Origin: Abiotrophia defectiva_A
Lineage (GTDB): Bacteria > Bacillota > Bacilli > Lactobacillales > Aerococcaceae
Direction: 5' to 3'
DNA length: 46,076 bases
Assembly: GCA_963546405.1 (NCBI GenBank)
Contig: CAUUNL010000005.1
Coordinates: forward strand, 1 to 46,076
Positions within the stretch are counted from its first letter, which is position 1. Each line of letters begins with the position of its first letter. The notes below the pieces were generated by a model. The model worked only from the letters and a program-made list of their open reading frames with translations. It made no database searches and had not been told where the DNA came from. Below are positions 16,992-25,113 of the stretch, piece after piece. Position numbers and translations under genes: made by a program.

Positions 16992-17425
16992 GTCAGGAAA
17001 ATTATCAAGAAGCCATTAAGGGCTTAAATGAAATCCAATACAAGGTTACCCAAGAAAATGCCACCGAGCGTCCTTTTAGTGGCGAATACGATGATTTCTA
17101 TGAGAAGGGCATCTACGTGGACATTGTGAGTGGGGAGCCCCTCTTCTCAAGTGCAGCTAAGTATGATGCGGGCTGTGGCTGGCCGGCTTTCTCTAAGCCA
17201 ATCCAAGCCTCTGAAATAGTCGAAAAAGAAGATGCCTCTTTGGCACGAGTGCGGACAGAAGTGCGTTCTGCCAAGGCAGACTCCCATCTAGGCCATGTCT
17301 TTGGTGATGGGCCTAAGGAACTAGGGGGCTTACGCTACTGCATTAACTCGGCCGCCTTGCGCTTCATTCCTTATGAGCAAATGGATGCGGCCGGCTATGG
17401 CGACTATAAACAATACGTGGAGTAA
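16988..17425 (+). CDS. msrB: Peptide methionine (R)-S-oxide reductase MsrB
   Basis: MsrB repairs the R-stereoisomer of methionine sulfoxide. The catalytic Cys118 lies in RYCINSAALRF, with the flanking motif SHLGHVFGDGP. Cys63 in GCGWPAFSKP is a likely resolving cysteine. The two CxxC pairs of the zinc-bearing subtype are absent. The 145-residue length is normal. Position is notable: it shares ATGA with the mutL stop and abuts ruvA, sitting inside a DNA repair run where mutL and ruvA are often neighbours. Confidence 0.97.
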   Translation: MSQENYQEAIKGLNEIQYKVTQENATERPFSGEYDDFYEKGIYVDIVSGEPLFSSAAKYDAGCGWPAFSKPIQASEIVEKEDASLARVRTEVRSAKADSHLGHVFGDGPKELGGLRYCINSAALRFIPYEQMDAAGYGDYKQYVE

Positions 17426-17430
17426 TGACA

Positions 17431-18018
17431 ATGTATGAATTTATCCAAGGGGAGCTGGTCCAAATCCAGCCCCTTTATCTTGTAATTAGCGCAAATGGTG
17501 TGGGCTATCGCCTGATGTGCGCTAATCCCTACCGTTGGCAGGGGGAACTGCACCAGCAAGTCCTCTGTCCGGTAGAATTAGTGGTCCGTGAAGACGCCAT
17601 GACCCTCTATGGTTTCCGTGATCACCAGGAGAAGCAACTCTTCAATACCTTGCTTAAGGTATCGGGTATCGGTCCTAAGAGTGCCTTATCCATCTTGGCC
17701 TTGGATGACCATGCTGGCTTAATTCAGGCCATTGATTCTGGGGATTCTACCTACCTGACCAAATTCCCAGGTGTGGGTAAGAAGACCGCCCAGCAAATGA
17801 TCTTAGACTTAAGTGGCAACTTGGATTTCCAAGCTCACGCTCAGACGCATGCTAGTGCTCCAGTCAGCCAACAACATTTAGAAGAAGCCTTAGAGGCCTT
17901 GGCTGGCTTAGGTTATTCGGCTAAGGAAATTAAGAAGGTTGAGAAGCCACTGCAAGAAGCGGGTCTGACGTCCACTCAGGAAATGCTGAGTGCGGCCTTC
18001 AAGTTATTAAGAAAGTAG
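17431..18018 (+). CDS. ruvA: Holliday junction helicase subunit RuvA
   Basis: RuvA binds four-way junctions as a tetramer and loads RuvB. Two helix-hairpin-helix motifs are visible, VSGIGPKSALSIL (about residue 74) and FPGVGKKTAQQMIL (about 108). The C-terminal domain III, which contacts RuvB, follows a short linker at about 138-148. Two ATGs compete: 17425 overlaps the msrB stop, while 17431 is 8 bases after GTGGAG and gives the usual M-Y-E-F start, so I use it (195 residues). Confidence 0.96.
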   Translation: MYEFIQGELVQIQPLYLVISANGVGYRLMCANPYRWQGELHQQVLCPVELVVREDAMTLYGFRDHQEKQLFNTLLKVSGIGPKSALSILALDDHAGLIQAIDSGDSTYLTKFPGVGKKTAQQMILDLSGNLDFQAHAQTHASAPVSQQHLEEALEALAGLGYSAKEIKKVEKPLQEAGLTSTQEMLSAAFKLLRK

Positions 18019-18031
18019 AGGAGGGGCGGCC

Positions 18032-19060
18032 ATGTCTCATGATGAACGTATGCTGTCGGGTAACTGGCAGCCGGAAGACGAAGGCAATTTACTCAGTCTG
18101 CGGCCAAGTCGCCTGTCTGAATACATCGGTCAGTCCAAAATCAAAGACGAGATTGCTATCTATATCCAGGCTGCTAAGCAAAGGGAAGAGGCCCTGGACC
18201 ATGTCTTGCTCTATGGGCCACCTGGCTTGGGTAAGACCACCATGGCCATGGTCATCGCCAATGAGATGGGGGTAGGCCTCCACACAACCAGTGGGCCTGC
18301 CATTGAACGGTCGGGTGATTTGTTGGCCTTGCTCAATGAACTCAGCCCAGGCGACATCCTCTTCATTGATGAAATCCATCGCCTGCCTCGAGTCATAGAA
18401 GAGGTCCTCTATTCGGCCATGGAAGATTATTTTGTCGATATTATTATCGGCCAAGGGCCATCTGCCCATCCTGTCCACTTTGAGTTGCCTCCATTTACCT
18501 TGATTGGGGCGACCACACGGGCAGGTTCCCTGTCCAAGCCTTTGCGGGACCGCTTCGGTATTGTCTCCCACATGCAATTCTATACGCCAGATGAATTGGC
18601 GCTGATTGTTGAACGATCAGCCGATGTCTTCGAGACGCGGATTGATAGTGAAGGGGCGCGGGAAATCTCCTTGCGTAGCCGGGGGACGCCACGTATTGCC
18701 AACCGCATTCTCAAGCGGGTACGTGACTTTGCCCAAGTCAAGGGCCAGGGCGTGGTCGACTTAAGGATGGCCCAAACCGCTCTAGAAGTCCTGGAAATTG
18801 ACCAATATGGTTTGGACGCTATCGACCGTAAGATTCTCAGTTGTCTGATTGAGTTTTATGCTGGCGGCCCAGTAGGACTTAATACCTTGGCCGTCAATAT
18901 TGGGGAGGATACCGAAACCCTGGAAGATATGTACGAACCTTACTTGGTGCAGAATGGCTTCATTCAGCGGACCCCGCGGGGTAGACAGGCGACCGCCTTG
19001 GCCTATGAGCACCTAGGTTATGCCTATCCCAACCCAGATGATAGAGAGAAAGTAGAGTAA
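18032..19060 (+). CDS. ruvB: Holliday junction branch migration ATPase RuvB
   Basis: RuvB is the AAA+ motor that drives branch migration with RuvA. It has Walker A GPPGLGKTT near residue 64, Walker B FIDEIHRL, sensor 1 GATTRAG, and the C-terminal winged-helix region with RSRGTPRIANRIL. The length of 342 residues is standard. GAGGAGG precedes the ATG and the gap to ruvA is 13 bases. No ruvC is expected; Firmicutes use RecU as resolvase. Confidence 0.98.
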   Translation: MSHDERMLSGNWQPEDEGNLLSLRPSRLSEYIGQSKIKDEIAIYIQAAKQREEALDHVLLYGPPGLGKTTMAMVIANEMGVGLHTTSGPAIERSGDLLALLNELSPGDILFIDEIHRLPRVIEEVLYSAMEDYFVDIIIGQGPSAHPVHFELPPFTLIGATTRAGSLSKPLRDRFGIVSHMQFYTPDELALIVERSADVFETRIDSEGAREISLRSRGTPRIANRILKRVRDFAQVKGQGVVDLRMAQTALEVLEIDQYGLDAIDRKILSCLIEFYAGGPVGLNTLAVNIGEDTETLEDMYEPYLVQNGFIQRTPRGRQATALAYEHLGYAYPNPDDREKVE

Positions 19061-19068
19061 AGCTAGAA

Positions 19069-20103
19069 ATGTTAACAACCAAAGATTTTGATTATCACTT
19101 ACCAGAGCGCCTTATCGCCCAAACGCCTTTGGCGGACCGGGCGGCTTCTCGCTTATTGGTTTTAGACCGCCAAACGGGCCAAAAGCAAGATTTGCACTTT
19201 GATCAAATTATTAATTTTCTCAATCCAGGCGATGCCTTGGTAGTCAATGAGACCCGGGTTATTCCGGCCCGCCTCTTCGGTATTAAGCCGGAGACTGGCG
19301 GACACTTGGAGGTCCTACTGCTTAATAACACTCAAGGCAATCAATGGGAATGTTTGATTAAGCCGGCTCGCCGCGCCAAGGCAGGGACCCAGATTATCTT
19401 TGGCGAGGATGGGCGTTTGACAGCAACCGTGGTGTCAGAAGGGGACCATGGTGGCCGGATTATTGAATTTTCCTATGAGGGGGTCTTCCTAGAAATTCTA
19501 GAATCGCTGGGCCAAATGCCCTTGCCACCTTATATTAAGGAACGCCTAGAGGACGCGGATCGTTACCAGACCGTCTATGCCAAGGAAAATGGCTCTGCGG
19601 CGGCCCCAACAGCTGGTTTGCACTTCACCGATGAATTGTTAGAGGCAATCAAGGCCAAGGGCGTGGAAATTATTCCCCTAGTTCTACATGTGGGCTTGGG
19701 AACCTTCCGCCCAGTTTCGGCCGATAGCATTGAAGACCATGAGATGCATGCCGAATACTATCAATTAAGTCAAGAATCGGCTGATGCTATCCAGGCCGTG
19801 CAATCTCGTGGTGGCAAGATTTTTGCTGTAGGAACTACCAGTGTCCGCACCCTTGAGACCATCGCCGCTAAATTTGATGGTCAAGTTCGAGCAGATTCTG
19901 GCTGGACTCAGATTTTTATCTCGCCAGGCTTTGAATTTAAGGTGGTTGATCATTTGATTACCAACTTCCATTTGCCATGTTCCACCTTGGTCATGCTGGT
20001 ATCTGCCTTCTATAATCGGGAGGCAGTCCTAGCAGCCTATGAGCATGCGGTGGAGGCAGAGTATCGCTTCTTCAGTTTTGGCGATTCCATGTTAATTCTA
20101 TAA
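19069..20103 (+). CDS. queA: S-adenosylmethionine:tRNA ribosyltransferase-isomerase QueA
   Basis: QueA transfers and isomerises the ribosyl part of SAM onto preQ1 in tRNA, giving epoxyqueuosine. The N-terminal FDYHLPERLIAQTPL, the central SAAPTAGLHFT and the C-terminal NFHLPCSTLVMLVSAF blocks are family signatures. The 344-residue length is normal. It starts 8 bases after ruvB with a weak ribosome site, so coupling is likely. QueA following ruvB is common in Firmicutes. A terminator ends the transcript. Confidence 0.97.
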   Translation: MLTTKDFDYHLPERLIAQTPLADRAASRLLVLDRQTGQKQDLHFDQIINFLNPGDALVVNETRVIPARLFGIKPETGGHLEVLLLNNTQGNQWECLIKPARRAKAGTQIIFGEDGRLTATVVSEGDHGGRIIEFSYEGVFLEILESLGQMPLPPYIKERLEDADRYQTVYAKENGSAAAPTAGLHFTDELLEAIKAKGVEIIPLVLHVGLGTFRPVSADSIEDHEMHAEYYQLSQESADAIQAVQSRGGKIFAVGTTSVRTLETIAAKFDGQVRADSGWTQIFISPGFEFKVVDHLITNFHLPCSTLVMLVSAFYNREAVLAAYEHAVEAEYRFFSFGDSMLIL

Positions 20104-20107
20104 AAAT

Positions 20108-20134
20108 AAGCGTCTCCCTAAGGAGACGCTTTTT
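20108..20134 (+). terminator. Intrinsic terminator after queA
   Basis: AGCGTCTCC (20109-20117) pairs with GGAGACGCT (20122-20130), followed by five T. Confidence 0.92.
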
Positions 20135-20145
20135 AATTGGCTAGA

Positions 20146-20174
20146 AAAAAGGTCAGGACAGGCTGGTCCTAACC
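20146..20174 (-). terminator. Intrinsic terminator of the HxlR-type gene
   Basis: On the minus strand GGTTAGGAC pairs with GTCCTGACC (one G-U) and is followed by six T. It abuts the stop codon. Confidence 0.85.
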
Positions 20175-20528
20175 TTAGGAATGGTCACATTGTAAATGTT
20201 GGCTACCCCAATCTTTCATGGCGCTAATAATAGCCACTAGGCTCTGACCTGTATCCGTCAGGCAGTAGGTGGAGCTCACTTGATTGGCTTGTGACTCCTT
20301 GTGGTTGATAATCAAGCCATTGGCTTCGAGCAGCGCTAATTGTTGTTTGAGCATCTTGGGACTGGCGCCATCCAATTCCTTGTGGAGCTGGCCAAAGCGT
20401 TGGGGTCCCTGGCTGAGGATTTCAATGATGCGGGGCACCCATTTCTTGCCTAGGAGTAGGGCCAAGGCTTCGCTGGCACATTCCGTCTTGATCTCAGAAT
20501 CTGGCGTATAGTAGACTACTTGCGACAT
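20175..20528 (-). CDS. HxlR-family winged-helix regulator
   Basis: This is a 117-residue DNA-binding protein of the HxlR family, judged by LLLGKKWVPRIIEIL followed by G-RFGQLHKELDGASPKMLKQQLALLEANGLI, the canonical HTH-wing order. Members often sense electrophiles or oxidants through one N-terminal cysteine; here Cys17 lies at the end of the N-terminal arm, so redox sensing is possible but not shown. The start has a clear AAGGAGG. No target gene is evident: the neighbour downstream on this strand is the convergent queA, and upstream is a small membrane protein. Confidence 0.9.
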   Translation of the reverse strand: MSQVVYYTPDSEIKTECASEALALLLGKKWVPRIIEILSQGPQRFGQLHKELDGASPKMLKQQLALLEANGLIINHKESQANQVSSTYCLTDTGQSLVAIISAMKDWGSQHLQCDHS

Positions 20529-20551
20529 GGCGACCTCCTTACAAGATAGAA

Positions 20552-20704
20552 TTAGCGGTTAATGAATGACAGGATGACTGAGCCGACAAGGGTGCCGACC
20601 ATCAAGAGGGCCATGAGAATGGCGGTAACGCGGACTAGTAGGTCCATTTTGCTTCTTTTCTTTTTAGGGGCGGACGGGTAGTTCCGCTCATGCAATGACG
20701 ACAT
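20552..20704 (-). CDS. Small single-span membrane protein (DUF4044-like)
   Basis: This is a 50-residue protein with a basic N-terminal half (SAPKKKRSKMDLL) and one C-terminal membrane helix (about residues 25-46). Size and layout resemble the DUF4044 small membrane proteins of Firmicutes; function is unknown. AAAGGAGG lies 7 bases before ATG 20704, so the longer 70-residue frame is rejected. It has its own promoter and may be followed by the HxlR-type gene 23 bases on. Confidence 0.75.
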   Translation of the reverse strand: MSSLHERNYPSAPKKKRSKMDLLVRVTAILMALLMVGTLVGSVILSFINR

Positions 20705-20735
20705 TAGGACGCCTCCTTTTGTAATTTCAGCCCTA

Positions 20736-20764
20736 ATTTTACCCCAAAGGCTAGTGACTTTCAA
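20736..20764 (-). promoter_or_regulatory. Sigma-A promoter of the small membrane protein gene
   Basis: On the minus strand TTGAAA (20759-20764) and TAAAAT (20736-20741) are separated by exactly 17 bases. Confidence 0.75.
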
Positions 20765-20843
20765 TCACTTTGGCCTAGAAGCAGAATTAATCAGCTATTT
20801 CTAGCACATATTAAGCGCAAAACTTTAATCGTAGGTCCATTTA

Positions 20844-20852
20844 TGCTAAAAT
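20844..20852 (+). promoter_or_regulatory. Extended -10 promoter of gnd
   Basis: TGC-TAAAAT (-10 at 20847-20852) with TTTAAT (20824-20829) 17 bases upstream as a weak -35. Confidence 0.65.
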
Positions 20853-20895
20853 AAGACCGTTAAAAGTAAAAAGACAAATTGGAGGAATTGGATCA

Positions 20896-22341
20896 ATGAC
20901 TAAGCAACAAATTGGTGTCGTTGGTATGGCCGTGATGGGTCGTAACATTGCCTTAAATATTGAAAGCCGTGGCTACAGTGTCTCACTCTATAACCGTACC
21001 GGCTCTAAAACGACTGAGGTTTTGGAACAAAACCCAGGTAAGAACTTAGTAGGGACCTACACAGTAGAAGAATTCGTCAACAGCCTTGAATCTCCACGTA
21101 AGATTCTCCTTATGGTTCAAGCTGGCCGAGGAACGGACGCAACCATCGACGCACTCTTGCCACACTTAGATAAGGGTGACATTGTCATTGATGGTGGGAA
21201 CACCTTCTTCAAGGATACCATTCGCCGTAGCGAACGCTTGGCAGAATTAGGCATTAACTTTGTCGGGACTGGGGTTTCCGGTGGTGAAGAGGGTGCCTTA
21301 CACGGTCCTTCTATCATGCCAGGTGGGCCTCAATCAGCCTATGAATTAGTGGCGCCAATCTTGCGCGATATTTCAGCAAAAGCACCAGAAGATGGCGAAC
21401 CATGCGTGACCTACATTGGCGAAAATGGTGCGGGTCACTATGTTAAGATGGTCCACAACGGGATTGAGTATGGGGACATGCAGTTAATCGCAGAGTCATA
21501 CGACCTCTTGCACCGTGTGCTTGGCTTGTCTGCTGCTGAGATTTCTCAAATCTTTGGCGAGTGGAACAAGGGTGAGTTGGACAGCTTCCTCATGGAAATC
21601 TCAACTCAAATCCTGGCAACCGTCGACCCATCTACAGGTAAGCCAATGGTAGATGTGATCATGGACCGAGCTGGTAACAAGGGGACAGGTAAGTGGACCT
21701 CTCAGTCAGCCTTAGATTTAGGGGAGCCATTGTCTCTGATTACGGAATCTGTCTTCGCTCGTTATATCTCAACCTTCAAGGAAGAACGTGTGGCAGCCAG
21801 CCAAGTCATTCCTGGGGTAGATTTCCAAGCTAACTTATCTGAAGCAGATAAAAAAGACATCATTGAAGCCGTGCGTCAAGCCCTCTACTTCTCTAAGATT
21901 GTCAGCTATGCCCAAGGTTTCGCTCAAATGAAGGCTGCTAGCCAAGAATACGGCTGGACCCTCAACTATGGCGAAATTGCTAAGATTTTCCGTGCAGGTT
22001 GTATCATCCGTGCTAAGTTCTTGCAAAAGATTACCGATGCCTACAGCAAGAACCCTGACTTAGACAACCTCATGTTGGATGATTACTTCCTCAATATCTT
22101 AGGAAGCAACCAAGCTGCGGTCCGTCGCGTGGTGACTTTAGCTATTCAAGCAGGGATTCCAGTGCCAACCTTCTCAAGTGCTTTGGCCTACTATGATTCC
22201 TACCGTTCACCAGTCTTGCCAGCTAACTTAATCCAAGCCCAACGCGACCTCTTTGGGGCCCACACCTACCAACGTGTAGACCGCCCAGGGACTTTCCACT
22301 TCCATTGGAACCAAGGTCGTGAGGAGCAATTAGAAGACTAA
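20896..22341 (+). CDS. gnd: 6-phosphogluconate dehydrogenase, decarboxylating
   Basis: This enzyme oxidises and decarboxylates 6-phosphogluconate to ribulose 5-phosphate in the pentose phosphate pathway, making NADPH. It has the Rossmann motif GVVGMAVMGRNIALNIESRG, the substrate motif GVSGGEEGALHGPSIMPGG and the catalytic region HNGIEYGDMQ. The 481-residue length is that of the long homodimeric class. It is monocistronic, with GGAGG before the ATG. Codon use is cleaner than in its neighbours, consistent with high expression. No strong terminator is visible before the argS promoter. Confidence 0.98.
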   Translation: MTKQQIGVVGMAVMGRNIALNIESRGYSVSLYNRTGSKTTEVLEQNPGKNLVGTYTVEEFVNSLESPRKILLMVQAGRGTDATIDALLPHLDKGDIVIDGGNTFFKDTIRRSERLAELGINFVGTGVSGGEEGALHGPSIMPGGPQSAYELVAPILRDISAKAPEDGEPCVTYIGENGAGHYVKMVHNGIEYGDMQLIAESYDLLHRVLGLSAAEISQIFGEWNKGELDSFLMEISTQILATVDPSTGKPMVDVIMDRAGNKGTGKWTSQSALDLGEPLSLITESVFARYISTFKEERVAASQVIPGVDFQANLSEADKKDIIEAVRQALYFSKIVSYAQGFAQMKAASQEYGWTLNYGEIAKIFRAGCIIRAKFLQKITDAYSKNPDLDNLMLDDYFLNILGSNQAAVRRVVTLAIQAGIPVPTFSSALAYYDSYRSPVLPANLIQAQRDLFGAHTYQRVDRPGTFHFHWNQGREEQLED

Positions 22342-22368
22342 AATAGTCTAGCCAAGTCCATAGGACTG

Positions 22369-22377
22369 TGATACAAT
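22369..22377 (+). promoter_or_regulatory. Extended -10 promoter of argS
   Basis: TGA-TACAAT (-10 at 22372-22377) lies just before the T-box leader; no clear -35. Confidence 0.55.
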
Positions 22378-22384
22378 ACCAACT

Positions 22385-22656
22385 AGAATATGCAGTAAGC
22401 AGGAGAGAGTAGTCTGTCCTAACCTCAGACAGCGAGCCGGGATGCTGAGAGCCGGTAGAGGTCAACAGATGAAGCGCACTCTTGGATACTATTTAGGTGA
22501 AGGGTCGAGACCTGCTAGCCTAAGTCGGAGCCCACTCCGTTATCAAGTATAAGGGTTGCCCGCCGTTTGCCGGCAACTGAAGTAGAGTGGTACCGCGTAT
22601 TAATTAGTCACTAATTCGCCTCTAGATTTCCCTTAGGGATATCTGGAGGCTTTTTT
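22385..22656 (+). promoter_or_regulatory. T-box riboswitch controlling argS, specifier CGC (Arg)
   Basis: This leader senses uncharged tRNA-Arg. Stem I closes by GAGAGT (22405-22410) with ACTCTT (22478-22483), then CTGT (22414-22417) with ACAG (22465-22468) and ACCTC (22422-22426) with GAGGT (22458-22462). The specifier loop's 3' side reads GAAG-CGC-A, so the codon is CGC (22475-22477), arginine, followed by the usual purine. The T-box sequence AGAGTGGTACCGCG is at 22584-22597; its TGGT (22588-22591) would pair with the tRNA ACCA end, implying an A discriminator. A terminator at 22618-22656 completes the switch. Confidence 0.93.
22618..22656 (+). terminator. T-box regulated terminator upstream of argS
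   Basis: GCCTCTAGATTTCCC pairs with GGGATATCTGGAGGC (near-perfect) around a 3-base loop, then six T. It competes with the antiterminator formed by the T-box sequence. Confidence 0.92.
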
Positions 22657-22694
22657 CAAATTTCTCAAACTCATCAAACAATAGGAGGCACACA

Positions 22695-24386
22695 ATGAAT
22701 CAAAAATCAGCCGTCGTGTCAGCCCTCAGCCCAGTCTTGGCTGAGCACCTGAACGAGCAAGCAATTGAACAATTAATTGAAGTTCCAAGTCATGCTGAGC
22801 ATGGTGACTTGGCCTTCCCTGTATTCCAACTGGCTAAGGTCTTCCGCAAGGCCCCTCAAGCCATCGCCCAAGAAGTTGCCGAGCAAGTAGACGCCAGCAA
22901 ATTTGACAAGGTAGTCGCCATGGGTCCTTATGTCAACTTCTTCCTCAAACGGGGTGCAGTAGTCAATGAAACCTTGCATGCTGTCCTAGAAGGGGGCGCT
23001 AGCTACGGCCAGTCAGACCTAGGTCAAGGTCGTAACGTCGTCATCGACATGTCTTCACCTAACATCGCCAAGCCAATGTCGATGGGCCATTTGCGTTCAA
23101 CAGTGATTGGGAACTCCATTTCACTTATCTTGGCTAAATTAGGTTACCAACCGGTTCGCGTCAACCATTTGGGTGACTGGGGGACTCAATTTGGTAAGTT
23201 GATTGTGGCTTACCAGGGCTGGGGTGACGAAGCCACGGTTAAGGCTGACCCAGTCAAAGAATTGGTTAAGCTCTATGTTGATTTCCACGAAAGAGCTGAA
23301 ACCCAACCAGAATTAGAAGACCAAGCTCGGGCTATCTTCAAGCGCTTGGAAGATGGCGACCCAGAAATGTTAGCCCTCTGGCAATGGTTCCGCGAAGAGT
23401 CTCTTAAAGAATTCCAAAAAGTCTATGATCTCTTAGAAGTAGAGTTTGACTCCTATAATGGGGAAGCCTTCTACAACGACAAGATGGATGAAATCGTGGA
23501 GATCCTTGAAGAAAAAGGCCTCTTATCGGTTGATAATGGCGCTACCTTGGTTCACTTGGAAGATGAGACCTTGCCACCAGCCTTGATTAAGAAATCAGAT
23601 GGCTCGACCCTCTACTTGACACGTGACTTGGCGACGGCCTACTACCGTAAGCGGACCTATGATTTTGCTAAGAACCTCTATGTTATGGGGAGCGAGCAAA
23701 GTGTTCACTTCAAGCAACTTCAAACTGTCTTAGAGATGATGGGCAACGAATGGGCAAAAGATATGGCCCATGTGCCATTTGGTTTGATTACCTTGAATGG
23801 GAAGAAACTGTCTACCCGTAAAGGTAAGATTGTCCTCTTGGAAGAAGTGCTTAAGGAAGCTATTAGCTTAGCGCGTCAACAAATTGAGCTCAAGAACCCA
23901 GGTTTGGAAAACAAGGACCAAGTTGCCCGTCAAGTAGGGGTAGGGGCTGTTGTCTTCCATGACCTCAAAACTGAGCGTATGAATAGCTTCGACTTCAACC
24001 TGGAAGAAATCGTCCAATTTGAAGGGGAAACTGGGCCATATGTTCAATACACCCACGCCCGTTCCCGCAGCATCTTGTCCAAGTACGGTCAAGAGGTCGA
24101 CTTGTCAGCTGAATTTGACCTATCGGATGACTATGCTTGGGAAGTAGCTAAGAAATTAGCAGACTATCCACGTATTATCCGTCAGGCGGGTGACCGTTAC
24201 GAGCCATCCGTCGTGGCTAAATACTTGGTACAGTTGGCCCAATTATTCAATAAATACTATGCTAATAGTCGCATCTTAGATCAAGATGCTGGCACTGCTT
24301 CCCGGATTGCCCTAGTAGCAGCTGTAGCCCAAGTCCTCAAGGATGGGCTCCATCTCTTAGGCCTTCACGCGCCAGACAAAATGTAA
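22695..24386 (+). CDS. argS: Arginyl-tRNA synthetase
   Basis: This class I synthetase charges tRNA-Arg. The HIGH-type motif is in SSPNIAKPMSMGHLRST, the KMSKS-equivalent loop is KKLSTRKG, and the C-terminal DALR anticodon-binding domain runs from about residue 445 to the end. The 563-residue length is typical of Lactobacillales ArgRS. Expression is controlled by the upstream T-box, whose arginine specifier independently supports the identity. Confidence 0.98.
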   Translation: MNQKSAVVSALSPVLAEHLNEQAIEQLIEVPSHAEHGDLAFPVFQLAKVFRKAPQAIAQEVAEQVDASKFDKVVAMGPYVNFFLKRGAVVNETLHAVLEGGASYGQSDLGQGRNVVIDMSSPNIAKPMSMGHLRSTVIGNSISLILAKLGYQPVRVNHLGDWGTQFGKLIVAYQGWGDEATVKADPVKELVKLYVDFHERAETQPELEDQARAIFKRLEDGDPEMLALWQWFREESLKEFQKVYDLLEVEFDSYNGEAFYNDKMDEIVEILEEKGLLSVDNGATLVHLEDETLPPALIKKSDGSTLYLTRDLATAYYRKRTYDFAKNLYVMGSEQSVHFKQLQTVLEMMGNEWAKDMAHVPFGLITLNGKKLSTRKGKIVLLEEVLKEAISLARQQIELKNPGLENKDQVARQVGVGAVVFHDLKTERMNSFDFNLEEIVQFEGETGPYVQYTHARSRSILSKYGQEVDLSAEFDLSDDYAWEVAKKLADYPRIIRQAGDRYEPSVVAKYLVQLAQLFNKYYANSRILDQDAGTASRIALVAAVAQVLKDGLHLLGLHAPDKM

Positions 24387-24390
24387 GCAA

Positions 24391-24422
24391 AGCAAAAGAG
24401 GCGCCAGTCGCCTCTTTTTGCT
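24391..24422 (+). terminator. Intrinsic terminator after argS
   Basis: GAGGCG (24398-24403) pairs with CGCCTC (24409-24414), extended by AGCAAAA with TTTTTGCT, giving a long stem with a T run. Confidence 0.92.
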
Positions 24423-24438
24423 CAGAAAGGATGACAAG

Positions 24439-24936
24439 ATGTTAAGCTATTGTCTTTATGATCATAATTTGGGTCAACTGCCAGTCGTTGCCCATCAAGG
24501 GCGTCTAGTCTATATTGGCGCCTTTGGCGAGTCTCTGGCAGACTGTCAGGCAGATCTAGACCCCAAAGGTCGCTACCAATGGCAAGAGCAGGAGCTGCCT
24601 GAGATTTGCTTAGCTTTGGATAAATATTTTAATGGCCAAGCCCCCCTAGAATTAGCCTATGACTTTTTCAAGGGCACCGATTTTCAGCAGGCAGTATGGC
24701 GGGCCTTGGCTCAGATTCCCTATGGTCAGACTTGTTCTTATAAGGAATTGGCTCAAGCTCTGGGCCGGCCTAAGGCGGTGCGGGCCGTGGCCAATGCGGT
24801 AGGCCAGAATCCCCTTAGCATTCTCCTGCCTTGTCACCGGGTCTTAGCTCACGATGGGAGTCTGGGAGGCTATCGTGGTGGATTAGATATGAAGACCTAT
24901 CTCTTGAACTTAGAAGGGACTGGGCCTAAAAAATAG
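24439..24936 (+). CDS. ogt: Methylated-DNA--protein-cysteine methyltransferase
   Basis: This suicide repair protein transfers the alkyl group from O6-alkylguanine to its own cysteine. The active-site motif LPCHRVLAHDG holds Cys132; the helix-turn-helix region is IPYGQTCSYKELAQALGRPKAVRAVANA. At 165 residues it is of the Ogt length, without an Ada-type regulatory domain. AGAAAGGA selects ATG 24439; the longer frame from TTG 24418 starts inside the argS terminator. Confidence 0.96.
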   Translation: MLSYCLYDHNLGQLPVVAHQGRLVYIGAFGESLADCQADLDPKGRYQWQEQELPEICLALDKYFNGQAPLELAYDFFKGTDFQQAVWRALAQIPYGQTCSYKELAQALGRPKAVRAVANAVGQNPLSILLPCHRVLAHDGSLGGYRGGLDMKTYLLNLEGTGPKK

Positions 24937-24964
24937 TAGCCAAAAACTAGAGTAGAGAAGCTCT

Positions 24965-24998
24965 AAAAGTCCAGAAGCTAGCCGCTTTTGGGCTTTTT
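24965..24998 (+). terminator. Intrinsic terminator after ogt
   Basis: AAAAGTCCAGAAGC pairs with GCTTTTGGGCTTTT (with two G-U pairs) around a 5-base loop, ending in T. Confidence 0.8.
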
Positions 24999-25072
24999 CT
25001 GTTTGGAGCCCATAGAGTGTGTATATTTTGGCACTGATTATGCAAAAATATAGGACCTAAAGGCTGGTTTTG

Positions 25073-25081
25073 TGCTATAAT
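25073..25081 (+). promoter_or_regulatory. Extended -10 promoter of pepF
   Basis: TGC-TATAAT (-10 at 25076-25081) lies 32 bases before the pepF start; the -35 is weak. Confidence 0.7.
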
Positions 25082-25113
25082 GAAGCTAACTGTAAATAGA
25101 AAGAAGTGATACC

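Noticed and set aside
18089..18577. 162-codon minus-strand frame opposite ruvB
   Set aside because: RuvB motifs on the plus strand account for the sequence; there is no family or start signal on the other strand.
22334..22348. AGACTA/TAGTCT hairpin at the end of gnd considered as terminator
   Set aside because: The stem overlaps the stop codon, is AT-rich and has no T run.
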